DNA from: GCA-003244245 sp963712995
Lineage (GTDB): Bacteria > Actinomycetota > Actinomycetes > Mycobacteriales > Pseudonocardiaceae
NCBI GenBank assembly: GCA_963712995.1
Contig: CAVQKH010000028.1
Location: 1-64,000, forward strand
Direction: 5' to 3'
Length of the DNA: 64,000 nucleotides
Below the pieces are notes generated by a model. It was not told the origin of the DNA, searched no databases, and saw only the letters and a program-made list of their open reading frames with translations. The position numbers were made by a program, and so were the translations under genes. Every line of letters begins with the position of its first letter. Within the stretch, counting starts at the first letter, position 1. Positions 7,857 to 16,088 of this stretch are shown in pieces.

Positions 7857-8309
7857 TCAACTCCCGCATCCCGGGTTGGGCACATCCACGGACAGCTGGC
7901 TGCCGGCCGGGTTGACGTAGGTCACGTAGAGCTCGACCGGCTCCGCGCCGAGGTTGCGGCCGATATGCACCTCACCGGAGCCGCCGGGCTCGACCAGGGA
8001 CTGCCCGGCCGGGTAGGAGACGGATTGGCAGTCGGCGCTGGTATGGGTGAGCGTTCCCTTCTGCACGATGCCGAGCAGGGTGCCAGGGTGGTAGTGCCAG
8101 CCGGTGCTGCCGCCGGGCGCAATGGTGATCTGGCGGACGATGAGATCCGTCGCGCTGTCGGTCTTGAGCTGCAGGTGGTCCGGCATGGTGCCCCGCGCGA
8201 GGACGGTTCCGGTCACTCCCGACGCGGGTGTTGCCTGCGCCGCGGTGGTCAGCAGGCCCGAACCGACCAGCATCACCACCGTCGCCGAGATCTTCCACAT
8301 ACCGCGCAT
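7857..8309 (-). CDS. Secreted cupin-domain protein
   Basis: This is a 150-aa protein. ATG 8309 follows CGAGGGAG and gives a signal peptide (M-R-G-M-W-K, then a hydrophobic stretch V-V-M-L-V-G-S-G-L-L, cleavage near A-Q-A). The cupin fold shows in P-G-G-S-T-G-W-H-Y-H-P-G-T, with two His for metal binding, and in the second motif P-A-G-Q-S-L-V-E-P-G-G-S-G-E-V-H-I-G. Two cysteines may form a disulphide outside the cell. The substrate is unknown. It converges with DedA, separated by 114 bases. Confidence 0.8.
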   Translation of the reverse strand: MRGMWKISATVVMLVGSGLLTTAAQATPASGVTGTVLARGTMPDHLQLKTDSATDLIVRQITIAPGGSTGWHYHPGTLLGIVQKGTLTHTSADCQSVSYPAGQSLVEPGGSGEVHIGRNLGAEPVELYVTYVNPAGSQLSVDVPNPGCGS

Positions 8310-8877
8310 GCACTCCCTCGCTCTCAAGCGGACATCGCTGCCGGAACGAGAGTACGTCGGACTATCGGCCGCCGGTCCCCGCGGCACCCCGACGTTGCGG
8401 CACAAGGCTTAGGTGACCGTTATCCCAGGCCCCAAAAAATGTAGAGCGCAATGTAAGGATCGCTGGCCACCGCCCGAGGAATCTCGCCAGTTCCCGGTTG
8501 GCAATCTCATCGACCTGGATAAAGGCCGGGAGATCGCCGTTCTTGCATCCGACCGGGTACATTGGCTAGGCCGTAACGTCCTACGGCAACCGGGTACACA
8601 CAGATCGGCCCATCTCCTCGAAGGGGTGAGATCCCACAACTACGAGTAACACTACAAGCCAGACAGGTGAAATTCTCCAAAAATGCTTGCCCATTCCCGA
8701 CAAAGTCAATAACGTGCATTATGATTGAAAACCCGCGAGTTCTTTTTGGGTGCAATCTTGCGCGAGGGGGATGATTTATAAAAATGAGAATTGGGGGTTT
8801 CATATACATCCACTTCCACTCGGTTCAAATCGTCTCGCTAATTGCAGGAAGCAGTAGAAAGTAGGAGGTTTTTCCAC
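8310..8877. other. Long AT-richer gap upstream of the repeat protein
   Basis: These 568 bases hold no supported gene. The part from about 8650 to 8870 is clearly AT-richer than the rest of the window, with runs such as aaaatgagaa and tttataaaaa. It probably carries the promoter of the gene at 8878. The composition change suggests the downstream gene was acquired from elsewhere together with its leader. Confidence 0.5.
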
Positions 8878-9612
8878 ATGAGCGATAGATTCGACCTGAT
8901 CGAGCTCCCGAGTGCGGGGGCAGCGACCATCCAATTGGACGGGAGCAAGGCCAACATCTACGCCGGTGGCCAGGGGGCACAAGGTGACATCGCTCTGCGA
9001 GATGAGCAGGGCAGGCAATCCGTCCACATCGACGGCGGCGGCGGCAACCTCACCCTCGGCGGCGGCGGACACGAAGGCGACATCGCCCTCCAAGACACCG
9101 AAGGCAACCAATCCGTCCACATCGACGGCGGCGGCGGCAACCTCACCCTCGGCGGCGGCGGACACGAAGGCGACATCGCCCTCCAAGACACCGAAGGCAA
9201 GCAAACCATCCATGTCGACGGGGGTGACGCCAACCTCACAATGGGGGGCGAAGGCCACAACGCCGATATCCGCCTGCTGGACGCGAGTGGCAAACTCACC
9301 ATCCACCTCGACGGCGGCACCGGCGAGGTGTTGCTGGGTGGCAAGTCGTTGCAGCCCGCGGACTTCGTCTTCGCGGCGGACTATCCGTTACCGAGTCTGG
9401 GAGACCTACGGTCGTTCATTCGTCGCAATGGTCACCTCCCTTCACTTCGCCCGGGCCGAGAGATGGAGGAGGCAGGGGTCAATCTGGGCGAGTTCGTGAT
9501 GAAGTTGCTCCAGAAAGTGGAGGAGTTGACGCTGTATGTGATCAAGCAGGAGGATGTGATCCAACAGCAACAGCGGCGCGTCGAACAGGTCGAGAAGCGC
9601 ATGCACCCGTAA
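8878..9612 (+). CDS. Glycine-rich repeat protein with tail-fibre-like chaperone C-terminus
   Basis: This is a 244-aa protein with an AGGAGG before ATG 8878. Residues about 20-155 are 31-residue repeats of the form Q-S-V-H-I-D-G-G-G-G-N-L-T-L followed by G-G-G-G-H-E-G-D-I-A-L-Q-D, at least two near perfect and two degenerate, likely a beta-prism or beta-helix stalk. The C-terminus reads L-G-D-L-R-S-F-I-R-R-N-G-H-L-P-S-L, then G-V-N-L-G-E-F-V-M-K-L-L-Q-K-V-E-E-L-T-L-Y-V and a Gln-rich coiled coil. This pattern is seen in S74/tail-fibre-type trimerisation domains. There is no signal peptide. It may be a phage-derived or cell-assembled trimeric fibre. A hairpin follows its stop. Confidence 0.7.
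   Translation: MSDRFDLIELPSAGAATIQLDGSKANIYAGGQGAQGDIALRDEQGRQSVHIDGGGGNLTLGGGGHEGDIALQDTEGNQSVHIDGGGGNLTLGGGGHEGDIALQDTEGKQTIHVDGGDANLTMGGEGHNADIRLLDASGKLTIHLDGGTGEVLLGGKSLQPADFVFAADYPLPSLGDLRSFIRRNGHLPSLRPGREMEEAGVNLGEFVMKLLQKVEELTLYVIKQEDVIQQQQRRVEQVEKRMHP
9016..9201 (+). repeat. Two 93-bp tandem copies, 92 of 93 bases identical
   Basis: Copies at 9016-9108 and 9109-9201 differ only at the last base. Each encodes one 31-residue stalk repeat. Near identity at silent sites shows a recent duplication or ongoing homogenisation. More diverged copies flank them on both sides. Confidence 0.95.
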
Positions 9613-9636
9613 GCCACGTCACGTAACCGACCCAGA

Positions 9637-9683
9637 TGTTCTGGTCGACCGGCAGGATCGACACTGCCCGGTCGACCAGAACA
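9637..9683. terminator. Hairpin between convergent genes
   Basis: Arms 9637-9652 and 9668-9683 pair perfectly over 16 bases around gttctggtcgaccgg, with a 15-base loop. On the plus strand a T-rich stretch (aactttaatttt) follows after about ten bases. It sits between the repeat protein ending at 9612 and the minus-strand enzyme ending at 9702, so it may end both transcripts. Confidence 0.75.
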
Positions 9684-9701
9684 CTGCCGTAACTTTAATT
9701 T

Positions 9702-10913
9702 TCACAGCAGCTGCGACGGTTGGGCCATGCGGAACCGGTGTTTGGCGTAGCGGGTCACGACATCGGGGCTGAGGAACGTGTGGGTGTCAAGTGTGTGCAG
9801 GTCCCGGAAGCACCGCTGGATCGGTTGGTCGGCGTATACCGCGCCCGCTCCGGCCAGGCGGAACACCCCGTCCACCGCCGCGACCGCGGCCCGCACCGCC
9901 TGATGGGCGGCCAGTTGCAGCTGGGCCCGCTGGTCGAGACTGAGTGGGTCACCAGCGCATGCGGTGTCCCACGCGTCGCCGATCACGTCGAAGGCGAACG
10001 CTCGCGCGGACTGCAGACCTCCCTCGGCGATCGCGAGCTGTACCTGGGCATACCGATCGTCAGCGATCCGCAGTCGCTCCGGGCCGCGGATCTTGGTGCA
10101 GGCCAGCTCGGTGAACTCGTCGAGTGCCCGGCGGGCGACCGCGAGCGGGAAGCCGACCAGTGTCACGCTGAGGTTGGCGAACAGCGGGAACCGCCACAGC
10201 GGGCCGTCGTGGCACGGTTGGCTCTCGAGCGGGTTGACGAACAGTTCCGCTGGCACTCGCACCCCGTCCAAGGCCAGGTCGTGGCTGCCACTGCCGCGCA
10301 GGCCGGCGCCGTCCCAGGTGTCGAGGATCCAATCCGGGTCGGTCGGCAGGAACGCCAGCCGCCACTCGGGGCCACCACCCGCACCCGTCCGTGGTACCCC
10401 GTGTTCGTCCAGCACGACCGCGGCGACCTGGGAGAACCGGGCGTGTCGTACACCGGTGTTGAATGCCCACCGCCCACCTATGGTGTACCCACCCCTACCG
10501 TCCGGCATCGCCGAGCCGGTGGGGGCGATCATGCAGGTCGAAGCGCCGTAGGGCCGGTCCGCGATCAGCTCTCGGGCAGCGTCAGGTTCCAGCCAGGCGA
10601 AAAACGCGGTGCTCCCGCCGATCAGGGTGCTCCAGCCGGCAGACCCGTCCGCGTAACTGATCTCCTCGACGATCCGGACGATGGTCGCCGGGTCCAACTC
10701 GAGCCCACCCAGTGAACGGGGCAGCCATATCGCGAACAGTCCGGCTGCCTCGACCCGATCGGCAAGGTCGGCAGGCATGGTGCGCAGCTGCTCTCCTTCG
10801 CGGGCGCGCTCGCGAATCTCCGGTGCCAGCGCACGCGCGGCTGCCAGCGCAGTCGCGGCCGGATCGGCGGTGAGCACCGGCGGGCCGGTAGCGTCGGTCC
10901 GGGTAGTCGTCAT
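9702..10913 (-). CDS. Acyl-CoA dehydrogenase-fold flavoenzyme, monooxygenase-like subgroup
   Basis: This is a 403-aa protein of the acyl-CoA dehydrogenase superfamily. The N-terminal helical domain includes R-E-G-E-Q-L-R-T-M-P-A-D-L and G-L-F-A-I-W-L-P-R-S-L-G-G. The middle has G-G-Y-T-I-G-G-R-W-A-F-N-T-G and W-D-G-A-G-L-R-G-S-G-S-H-D. The C-terminal helices include D-Q-P-I-Q-R-C-F-R-D-L-H-T. This pattern is closer to the flavin-dependent hydroxylases (HpaB/DszC/HsaA-like) than to true acyl-CoA dehydrogenases, and no glutamate base is evident. Such enzymes need a flavin reductase partner, which is not seen nearby. ATG 10913 avoids an Arg-rich false extension. Confidence 0.8.
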   Translation of the reverse strand: MTTTRTDATGPPVLTADPAATALAAARALAPEIRERAREGEQLRTMPADLADRVEAAGLFAIWLPRSLGGLELDPATIVRIVEEISYADGSAGWSTLIGGSTAFFAWLEPDAARELIADRPYGASTCMIAPTGSAMPDGRGGYTIGGRWAFNTGVRHARFSQVAAVVLDEHGVPRTGAGGGPEWRLAFLPTDPDWILDTWDGAGLRGSGSHDLALDGVRVPAELFVNPLESQPCHDGPLWRFPLFANLSVTLVGFPLAVARRALDEFTELACTKIRGPERLRIADDRYAQVQLAIAEGGLQSARAFAFDVIGDAWDTACAGDPLSLDQRAQLQLAAHQAVRAAVAAVDGVFRLAGAGAVYADQPIQRCFRDLHTLDTHTFLSPDVVTRYAKHRFRMAQPSQLL

Positions 10914-10981
10914 ACCAAACCCCCAACGTCGTCGCCGTGACCCGCCCATCATGCCTCAACGGGCGTTACGGTAAGCCCGTT

Positions 10982-11311
10982 TCACACAGGTTTGAGCGGG
11001 TCATGACCCAGTGACATCAGGCGATGCCGCCAACCGGTTCGGCCTACGACAGCCTCCCGCCCGCCGTGGCGACCACGCTGCACCCGGTGAACGACCTTGC
11101 GCATCACCTGGAGGTCCACCGAGCTGAGGTCGGTTCTGCGCTTGCGCAGAATGCGCAAGACCTGCTGACCGGTCGGGCTACCCCCCTGAGCGGAGCTGCC
11201 TTCGCCCTGCGAGTGGGTGCGCAGCCAGTCGGCGAGTTCCTGCGGTGACATGTTCACCACCCGGTGGAACTCGGCCCACAGCTCATCGTCGGGCAACGCG
11301 GTTTCCGCCAT
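10982..11311 (-). CDS. DUF3140 family protein
   Basis: This is a 109-aa protein with the DUF3140 pattern: M-A-E-T-A-L-P-D-D-E-L-W-A-E-F-H-R-V-V-N-M, then S-P-Q-E-L-A-D-W-L and V-L-R-I-L-R-K-R-R-T-D-L, ending in V-M-R-K-V-V-H-R-V. DUF3140 proteins are described as small DNA-binding-like proteins, with function unsettled. ATG 11311 follows AGGAGG nine bases upstream. The last 27 residues after R-V-Q-R-G are basic and probably part of the fold. It lies 68 bases before the flavoenzyme on the same strand and could share its transcript. Confidence 0.75.
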   Translation of the reverse strand: MAETALPDDELWAEFHRVVNMSPQELADWLRTHSQGEGSSAQGGSPTGQQVLRILRKRRTDLSSVDLQVMRKVVHRVQRGRHGGREAVVGRTGWRHRLMSLGHDPLKPV

Positions 11312-11477
11312 CGTCCCAGGCCTCCTCAGGTAGACGTCGCACGACACCAGGTGCCCTGACCACCGCACCCTCAAACCTGCCATCGCCGAGCAGGTTCACC
11401 TTGCCGAGGCGACCCCGTGTCTTGATTGACGGAAAAGTCCGTCCATCACCACGGGCAAGGCATACACGACTGGATGA

Positions 11478-11996
11478 CATAGCCGTTTAGCGCTTCTGGG
11501 CAACGGGGTTTCGCTCCGGTACGCCGATGGCCAGATCACCGAGCAAGGGTCAGCGAAGGGCATCGCCAGGATGGAGCAGGAAGGAAAGCTCGTCGAGCAG
11601 GATTTCGTGATCACCGGCGGCACCCTCTACCTGCGTGACCCGGCCGGCAAGTACCAGAAGTTGCCGTCATCACTGGGCGGTGTGGCCTATGACCCCGCAA
11701 CGATCCTGAACCCCGACCGAGGAGTCGCAGCGGTCCTTGCCAGCGCTAAAGACGCCACCACCGAGGCGCGCGAACAGCTCGCCGGGGTGGACAGCTACCG
11801 GGTGAAGGCCACCTTCCCGCGCGAGTCGCTCAGCACACTCGTGCCCGGAGTAACTGAGGACACCACCGGCACGGTGTGGATCGCGACTCAGGGCTCGCGG
11901 CTGGCGGAAGCTCAGTTCCGGATGGGCGAAGGCCTGATCTCCGTGCAATTCTCCGACTACGACGCCCCTGTCACCATCAACACGCCTGCTGAGTGA
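11478..11996 (+). pseudogene. LppX/LprAFG-type lipoprotein, 5' truncated
   Basis: The open frame from 11478 to 11996 encodes the C-terminal two thirds of an LppX_LprAFG lipoprotein: L-R-Y-A-D-G-Q-I-T-E-Q-G, then L-V-E-Q-D-F-V-I-T-G-G-T-L-Y-L, then S-Y-R-V-K-A-T-F-P-R, with a final beta part. This family carries lipids such as triacylglycerol or DIM across the periplasm. The signal peptide and lipobox are missing: an in-frame TGA at 11475 precedes the homology. The first ATG at 11571 is inside the domain. A cytoplasmic fragment could be made but would not be exported. Confidence 0.65.
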
Positions 11997-12182
11997 GACA
12001 CACTGAGTCTCTCCCATACCGCGTCTCTCCCATACCGCGGTCCCGACCGATCAGCTCAGCCAGCGTCGGCCCTCCCTCGCCCGGTCAGGCGGTACTGATT
12101 GGTGGTGGATCCGGGTAGACCTGCTGCTAGGTTAGGTAGTGCAGCAGCGCGACGGATGCCGTGGCGATCGGGAGGACCAAAG

Positions 12183-12590
12183 ATGACCATGGCAGAGGAC
12201 GGGTTGCCCAATGAGCGCACCCTGACCACTCCGAAGCAGGTACTGGGACTGACCGTGCAGCACCCCACCGTCGGGGTGTGCGTGGTGGCGATGGCCGGGG
12301 AGCTGGACATGCTCACCGCACCGCTGTTGGACGCCTGTCTGCGCCAACAGTTCGCCACCGCCCCAGCGCATCTGATCCTGGACCTGGAAGCGTTGCGCTT
12401 TCTCGGTTCCACCGGCCTGACCTCCCTGCTGGGCGCCCGCGAACTCGCCCACCAGACCACGCAGACGCAGCTGCACCTAGCCGGCCTGGCCACCCGGGTG
12501 GTGGCCCGCGCGCTGCAGATCACCCAGCTGCAGGACCGGTTCGACACCTATCCCACCCTGACCCACGCCCTGGCTGCACTGAACAGCTGA
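12183..12590 (+). CDS. STAS-domain anti-sigma factor antagonist-like protein
   Basis: This is a 135-aa STAS protein. It has V-V-A-M-A-G-E-L-D-M-L-T-A-P-L-L, then L-I-L-D-L-E-A-L-R-F-L-G-S-T-G-L-T-S-L-L, where the Ser-Thr pair is the usual SpoIIAA-type phosphorylation site, and a C-terminal helix. ATG 12183 follows GGGAGG. Such proteins bind anti-sigma kinases (RsbW/SpoIIAB type) and free the sigma factor. No anti-sigma kinase lies beside it; partners must be elsewhere. It is transcribed alone. Confidence 0.88.
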   Translation: MTMAEDGLPNERTLTTPKQVLGLTVQHPTVGVCVVAMAGELDMLTAPLLDACLRQQFATAPAHLILDLEALRFLGSTGLTSLLGARELAHQTTQTQLHLAGLATRVVARALQITQLQDRFDTYPTLTHALAALNS

Positions 12591-12733
12591 GCCGCGCTCG
12601 CCGAACGAGGACCGGGTGGACGGCCCGGCGTCGTCATGGTTAAGGCCCTCGTGGGTAGGGTAACCCCATGTAGTCCGTACCAGGCGGGTCTGGGCGGAGA
12701 GCCCGGATCCTAGAGAAAACATTAGGATCACTC

Positions 12734-13354
12734 ATGCTACGCACCACGAACGCTCAGGGCGCAGCACTGCGCCGCCCGCTTACCGTTCTCATCGTCGCCG
12801 CAGGGCTTACGCTGGCGGGTTGCGCCAACCCTGCCACCAACGCACCCGGTGCGTCGTCCCCCGAGCCTTCCCCACCGGCGTCGAACTCCGCTGCGCCGGT
12901 TGAACCGCAGGTGACGACTCTGACCTGGGCCAGGTCGATGTGCCAGGCGCTGCAGCCCACCTTCGGCCGTCTCGGCTCGCCGCCCCAGCCGGACTTAAAC
13001 AACCCGGACGCGACACGGCAGGCCTACATCAGCTATCTGGGCGATGCGCGAACCGCCGCGCAACAGGCGATCGACGGGCTCGCTTTGATCGGGGCGCCGC
13101 CAGTGAGTAACGGGCAGCAGATTCTCGGTCAGCTGAGCAACCAGCTCAGCCAGCTGCGCGACAACCTCAACGACGCGTTGACTCAGCTCAAACAAACCAA
13201 CCCTAACGCCACGGGTGCGATGGCTCGTGCCTTCGGTGCGGCAGGCAACGTCGTCGGCCTGCTCGGCACTCTCGCTGCGGACTCGCAGCTACGCACCGCC
13301 ATCGACCAGACGCCGGAATGCCAGAACCTGACCGAGGTGAAAGCGCCCCAGTAG
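12734..13354 (+). CDS. Lipoprotein of unknown function
   Basis: This is a 206-aa lipoprotein. A basic start, the hydrophobic run L-T-V-L-I-V-A-A-G-L and lipobox L-A-G-C near residue 29 direct export and lipid anchoring. A Pro/Ser/Ala-rich linker follows. The mature domain is mostly helical with heptad-like L-S-N-Q-L-S-Q-L-R-D-N-L and a late cysteine (P-E-C-Q-N-L) that could pair with C in S-M-C-Q-A-L. No family is recognised. A second lipoprotein gene follows on the same strand, so they may act together at the cell surface. Confidence 0.8.
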   Translation: MLRTTNAQGAALRRPLTVLIVAAGLTLAGCANPATNAPGASSPEPSPPASNSAAPVEPQVTTLTWARSMCQALQPTFGRLGSPPQPDLNNPDATRQAYISYLGDARTAAQQAIDGLALIGAPPVSNGQQILGQLSNQLSQLRDNLNDALTQLKQTNPNATGAMARAFGAAGNVVGLLGTLAADSQLRTAIDQTPECQNLTEVKAPQ

Positions 13355-13445
13355 AATTGGCGTGGACACCCAAAGGAACGAACATGACTCTCGAAGCCCG
13401 GGGCCACCTCACCTGTGCAGCCGTCGATCATTTGAGCAGGCGCCG

Positions 13446-13853
13446 ATGAGTCCAGTGACATGCAGGGCTCCGGGCACGATGCCGTATCTCGGCATATCGA
13501 TGCTGCTGGTTATTGGGCTGGCCGCGTGTGGTTCATCGACAACCCCGCCGGTTGCTGGATCTCCTCCAGCGTCTGCACCAGCTGCTCCATCACCGGCGGA
13601 CTCAACCGCGACAAGCTGGACAATGCCCAACCTCGTCGGTTCTAACTTACAGAGTGCGCAGGACGAGATTCAGAGCCTCACGAATTTCACGATAACTGTG
13701 ACAACTTCGCATGACGCGACCAGCGCTGACCGCAACCAGATTTTGGACAGAAACTGGAAAGTTTGTTCACAGAACATCCCACCCGGCAGCACGATCGACA
13801 GCAACACGCGAATCGACTTCGGCGCGGTCAAGCTCGAGGAGCCCTGCCCATAA
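13446..13853 (+). CDS. PASTA-like lipoprotein
   Basis: This is about 135 aa from ATG 13446; ATG 13479 is also possible. A hydrophobic stretch ends in lipobox L-A-A-C-G, then a Pro/Ala/Ser linker. The folded part reads M-P-N-L-V-G-S-N-L-Q-S-A-Q-D-E-I, the opening of a PASTA domain, then F-T-I-T-V-T and V-C-S-Q-N-I-P-P-G-S-T-I, ending with F-G-A-V-K-L. PASTA domains bind muropeptides or beta-lactams in wall kinases; here the domain is free and lipid-anchored. Two cysteines may bridge. A strong terminator follows. Confidence 0.78.
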   Translation: MSPVTCRAPGTMPYLGISMLLVIGLAACGSSTTPPVAGSPPASAPAAPSPADSTATSWTMPNLVGSNLQSAQDEIQSLTNFTITVTTSHDATSADRNQILDRNWKVCSQNIPPGSTIDSNTRIDFGAVKLEEPCP

Positions 13854-13872
13854 CTTTGGGAGTTCTACACCG

Positions 13873-13909
13873 ACACACGATCCCGCCTGTCCGAGGCGGG
13901 ATCGTGTGT
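13873..13909. terminator. Perfect 16-bp bidirectional hairpin
   Basis: Arms 13873-13888 and 13894-13909 (acacacgatcccgcct and its complement) pair perfectly with loop gtccg. It lies between the PASTA lipoprotein on plus and the TetR regulator on minus, four bases from the latter's stop. It should terminate both. Confidence 0.88.
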
Positions 13910-13912
13910 ATG

Positions 13913-14677
13913 TCATGGACCAGAATCCGTGAGCGATGGGTCTGCCACGGGCGGCGGGGCTGCGGCGTCCTCGACCCGAGCGACCTTGGTCTGGATGCCG
14001 GCAAGCAGGAGCTCCAAGCCGTAGTCGAACCGTCCCGGTCGGTGCACGCCGTCCAGGTACTGGTTCACCGCGGTGATGGCAGGGATCTGCTCTGACGGAA
14101 GCGGTGGGTAGTACTCGGGCCCAGATGTGGTGTCGCGCATTGGGGCGATATGGCCCATCAGTTGGAAACCGGCGGTGTAGGTGTAAAGAGCGAAGAAGGC
14201 GTCGCAGGCCTCGGAGGATGAGAATCCTCCCTGGAGCAGGAGCCCGATTGCCCGCTCCATGATCAATAGGCCGTTCGGGCCGATCCTGACTCGACTGCTG
14301 TAAGCCCCTCGAGCTAGTTGGTGGTGGCTGACCAAGGCCTGACGGTAGCTGCGCACCAGCGCCCGGAGCTGGGTCAACCAGTCGCCGCCGGTGGCCGAGG
14401 TGTCCACTTCACCCAGCATCAAGTCGACCATGAGGTCTACCAGCTCGTCCTTGTCCCGCACATGGTTGTACAGGGCCATCGGCGAGGCCTCGAGCTCGTT
14501 GGCCAGCGCCCGCATCGTCAAGGCAGCCAGGCCTTTTTCGTCGACCAGATGTAGAGCCGCCCGCACGACCCGAGGCCGGGACAGCGGCAGCGGTCGCGTG
14601 CCGTCCTTGCTGGGATCGACGCCAACCCAGGCCATCGGTTCGGAGCGGCCCCCGGAAGCGCCGGTCTGGTCGTTCAA
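13913..14677 (-). CDS. TetR/AcrR family regulator
   Basis: This is a 254-aa regulator. The N-terminal HTH reads V-V-R-A-A-L-H-L-V-D-E-K-G, then M-R-A-L-A-N-E-L-E-A-S-P-M-A-L-Y-N-H-V. The C-terminal ligand part is of the TetR_C type with F-A-L-Y-T-Y-T-A-G-F. The TTG at 14677 has GAGGAAGGGG upstream; ATG 14635 is an alternative. ACGTAC-based repeats lie between it and the divergent sigma-factor gene, so it probably represses its own promoter and perhaps the sigma gene. The ligand is unknown. Confidence 0.85.
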   Translation of the reverse strand: MNDQTGASGGRSEPMAWVGVDPSKDGTRPLPLSRPRVVRAALHLVDEKGLAALTMRALANELEASPMALYNHVRDKDELVDLMVDLMLGEVDTSATGGDWLTQLRALVRSYRQALVSHHQLARGAYSSRVRIGPNGLLIMERAIGLLLQGGFSSSEACDAFFALYTYTAGFQLMGHIAPMRDTTSGPEYYPPLPSEQIPAITAVNQYLDGVHRPGRFDYGLELLLAGIQTKVARVEDAAAPPPVADPSLTDSGP

Positions 14678-14710
14678 CGATGACCCCTTCCTCGCTCGCC
14701 GTCACCATGA

Positions 14711-14810
14711 GACGTACAACGTATACCTGAATGGGCGATGGCGGCCTTCGCCTCACAGCATAACACTGTACGTGTTGATATACAACGTACATGAAACGTA
14801 CGGCGTACCG
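14711..14810. promoter_or_regulatory. Likely TetR operator cluster
   Basis: The gap between the TetR gene and the sigma gene holds repeated ACGTAC cores. The octamer acaacgta occurs at 14716 and 14783. Outer arms TGTACGT (14767-14773) and ACGTACA (14785-14791) form an inverted repeat, and a third acgtacggcgtac lies at 14796-14808. This layout fits two or three dimer sites for the adjacent regulator. Confidence 0.6.
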
Positions 14811-14890
14811 GTGTTAACGATGACCCGATCACGCCCCAGGGGCACCCACCTCGTGCCCACCGCCCACCCACACGGCACCGGGGGTATCCG

Positions 14891-15481
14891 ATGACCACCG
14901 CCATCAGCCCATCTGAGGTCACCGCAAGCACCACTGACCTGCTTCAACGCGCCTGCGAGCGGGATCAGCGGGCGTGGGAGGAAATCGTGCGCCGATACAG
15001 CGGCGTGGTCATCTCGAAGGTGCGCTCGTTCCGGCTACAGCCCGCCGACACACACGACGCGGTACAGATGACCTGGTTACGGCTAGCGGAGAACTGCCAT
15101 CGGATACAGCAGCCCGAACAGCTCAGCGGGTGGCTGGCTACCACCGCAAGCCGGGAATGCCTGCGCATCCTCCGCAACCAGGCGCGGCACATCCATACAC
15201 TGCACGACGGCGGGACCGCAGAAAGAGTGACCGACCCATCCGTGGGTCCCGAGCAACGCGTCGTCGACGCAGACACCGCACAGCGGCTGTGGAGTCTCGT
15301 CTCCACGCTCTCACCCCGCCGCCAGATACTCCTGCGGGAGCTGTTCCTCGACAACCCGCGACCCTACGCCGAGGTCGCCCGCGCGATCGGAATCCCAGCC
15401 GGCGGAATCGGACCCACCCGGGCCCGGGCCCTGGCACAGCTGCGACACCGCCTCGATGAATACGGGCTGGGCCGCGCCTGA
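14891..15481 (+). CDS. RNA polymerase sigma factor, ECF/sigma-70-like
   Basis: This is a 196-aa protein with sigma region 2 (A-W-E-E-I-V-R-R-Y, then D-A-V-Q-M-T-W-L-R-L-A-E-N) and region 4 (L-S-P-R-R-Q-I-L-L-R-E-L-F, then Y-A-E-V-A-R-A-I-G-I-P-A-G-G-I-G-P-T-R-A-R-A-L). It belongs to the group of actinobacterial ECF-like factors without an evident anti-sigma neighbour. It is divergent from a TetR regulator and upstream of the DyP locus. Whether it transcribes that locus is an inference from position. Confidence 0.87.
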   Translation: MTTAISPSEVTASTTDLLQRACERDQRAWEEIVRRYSGVVISKVRSFRLQPADTHDAVQMTWLRLAENCHRIQQPEQLSGWLATTASRECLRILRNQARHIHTLHDGGTAERVTDPSVGPEQRVVDADTAQRLWSLVSTLSPRRQILLRELFLDNPRPYAEVARAIGIPAGGIGPTRARALAQLRHRLDEYGLGRA

Positions 15482-15594
15482 CCACCACCCGAAACTGGTG
15501 AGCGCTCGGTAACAACGGGTGAATCCTGTATCAGCGCAGTGGTGGCCCGACCTCAGTCCGTCGTGAGCAAGTCCACCAGAGGAGGGGACAGACC

Positions 15595-16035
15595 ATGACC
15601 GAGCAGACCCTGCAGCCCGTTCAGAACCCACTGACGGTAGTGATGAAGGCAAAGTCTTCGGAGGATTACCAGGCGCTTCGACAGATCGTCGAACACCTCC
15701 AGTCGCTGCCACCGGATCAGAACCCGATCACCGTCGCGCTCGCCAAGCTCAGCAATGTGCACTTCGCCAGGTTTGTGTTCCTGGGCACCGACCAGCTCGG
15801 GCTGATCACCACCTACGACGGTGACTTCGAAGCGTACATCAATGAGTTCACCGACATCATCGGCGACGTGTTCAACAAACTGCTGACGTATGTGGAGAAT
15901 GCCCCGCCGCTGCCGGTGCAGACCTATCGGCAGGAGTTCCTGGACTACATCCGATCCGTCGACTACGGCTGCGTGGGGACGTTCTACAGCGCCTACCCCG
16001 GGCAGACCGTGCTCGACATCCTGGACGCAGCCTGA
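15595..16035 (+). CDS. Hypothetical protein paired with the DyP peroxidase
   Basis: This is a 146-aa protein with AGGAGGGG before ATG 15595. The pattern is P-L-T-V-V-M-K-A-K-S, then D-Y-Q-A-L-R-Q-I-V-E-H-L, then V-H-F-A-R-F-V-F-L-G and L-G-L-I-T-T-Y-D-G-D-F-E-A-Y. This looks like a ferredoxin-like or dimeric alpha/beta-barrel module, the same fold class as one DyP half. There is no signal peptide. The gap to the peroxidase gene is 53 bases, so they are probably co-transcribed and may form a complex or share a substrate. No named family was recognised. Confidence 0.7.
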   Translation: MTEQTLQPVQNPLTVVMKAKSSEDYQALRQIVEHLQSLPPDQNPITVALAKLSNVHFARFVFLGTDQLGLITTYDGDFEAYINEFTDIIGDVFNKLLTYVENAPPLPVQTYRQEFLDYIRSVDYGCVGTFYSAYPGQTVLDILDAA

Positions 16036-16088
16036 CATCCCGGTCTGAGCAGACCATGCTGAGCAGACCACAAGGAGGGAGTACCGCG

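Noticed and set aside
9016..9201. CRISPR-like repeats
   Set aside because: The copies are contiguous and coding, with no spacers.
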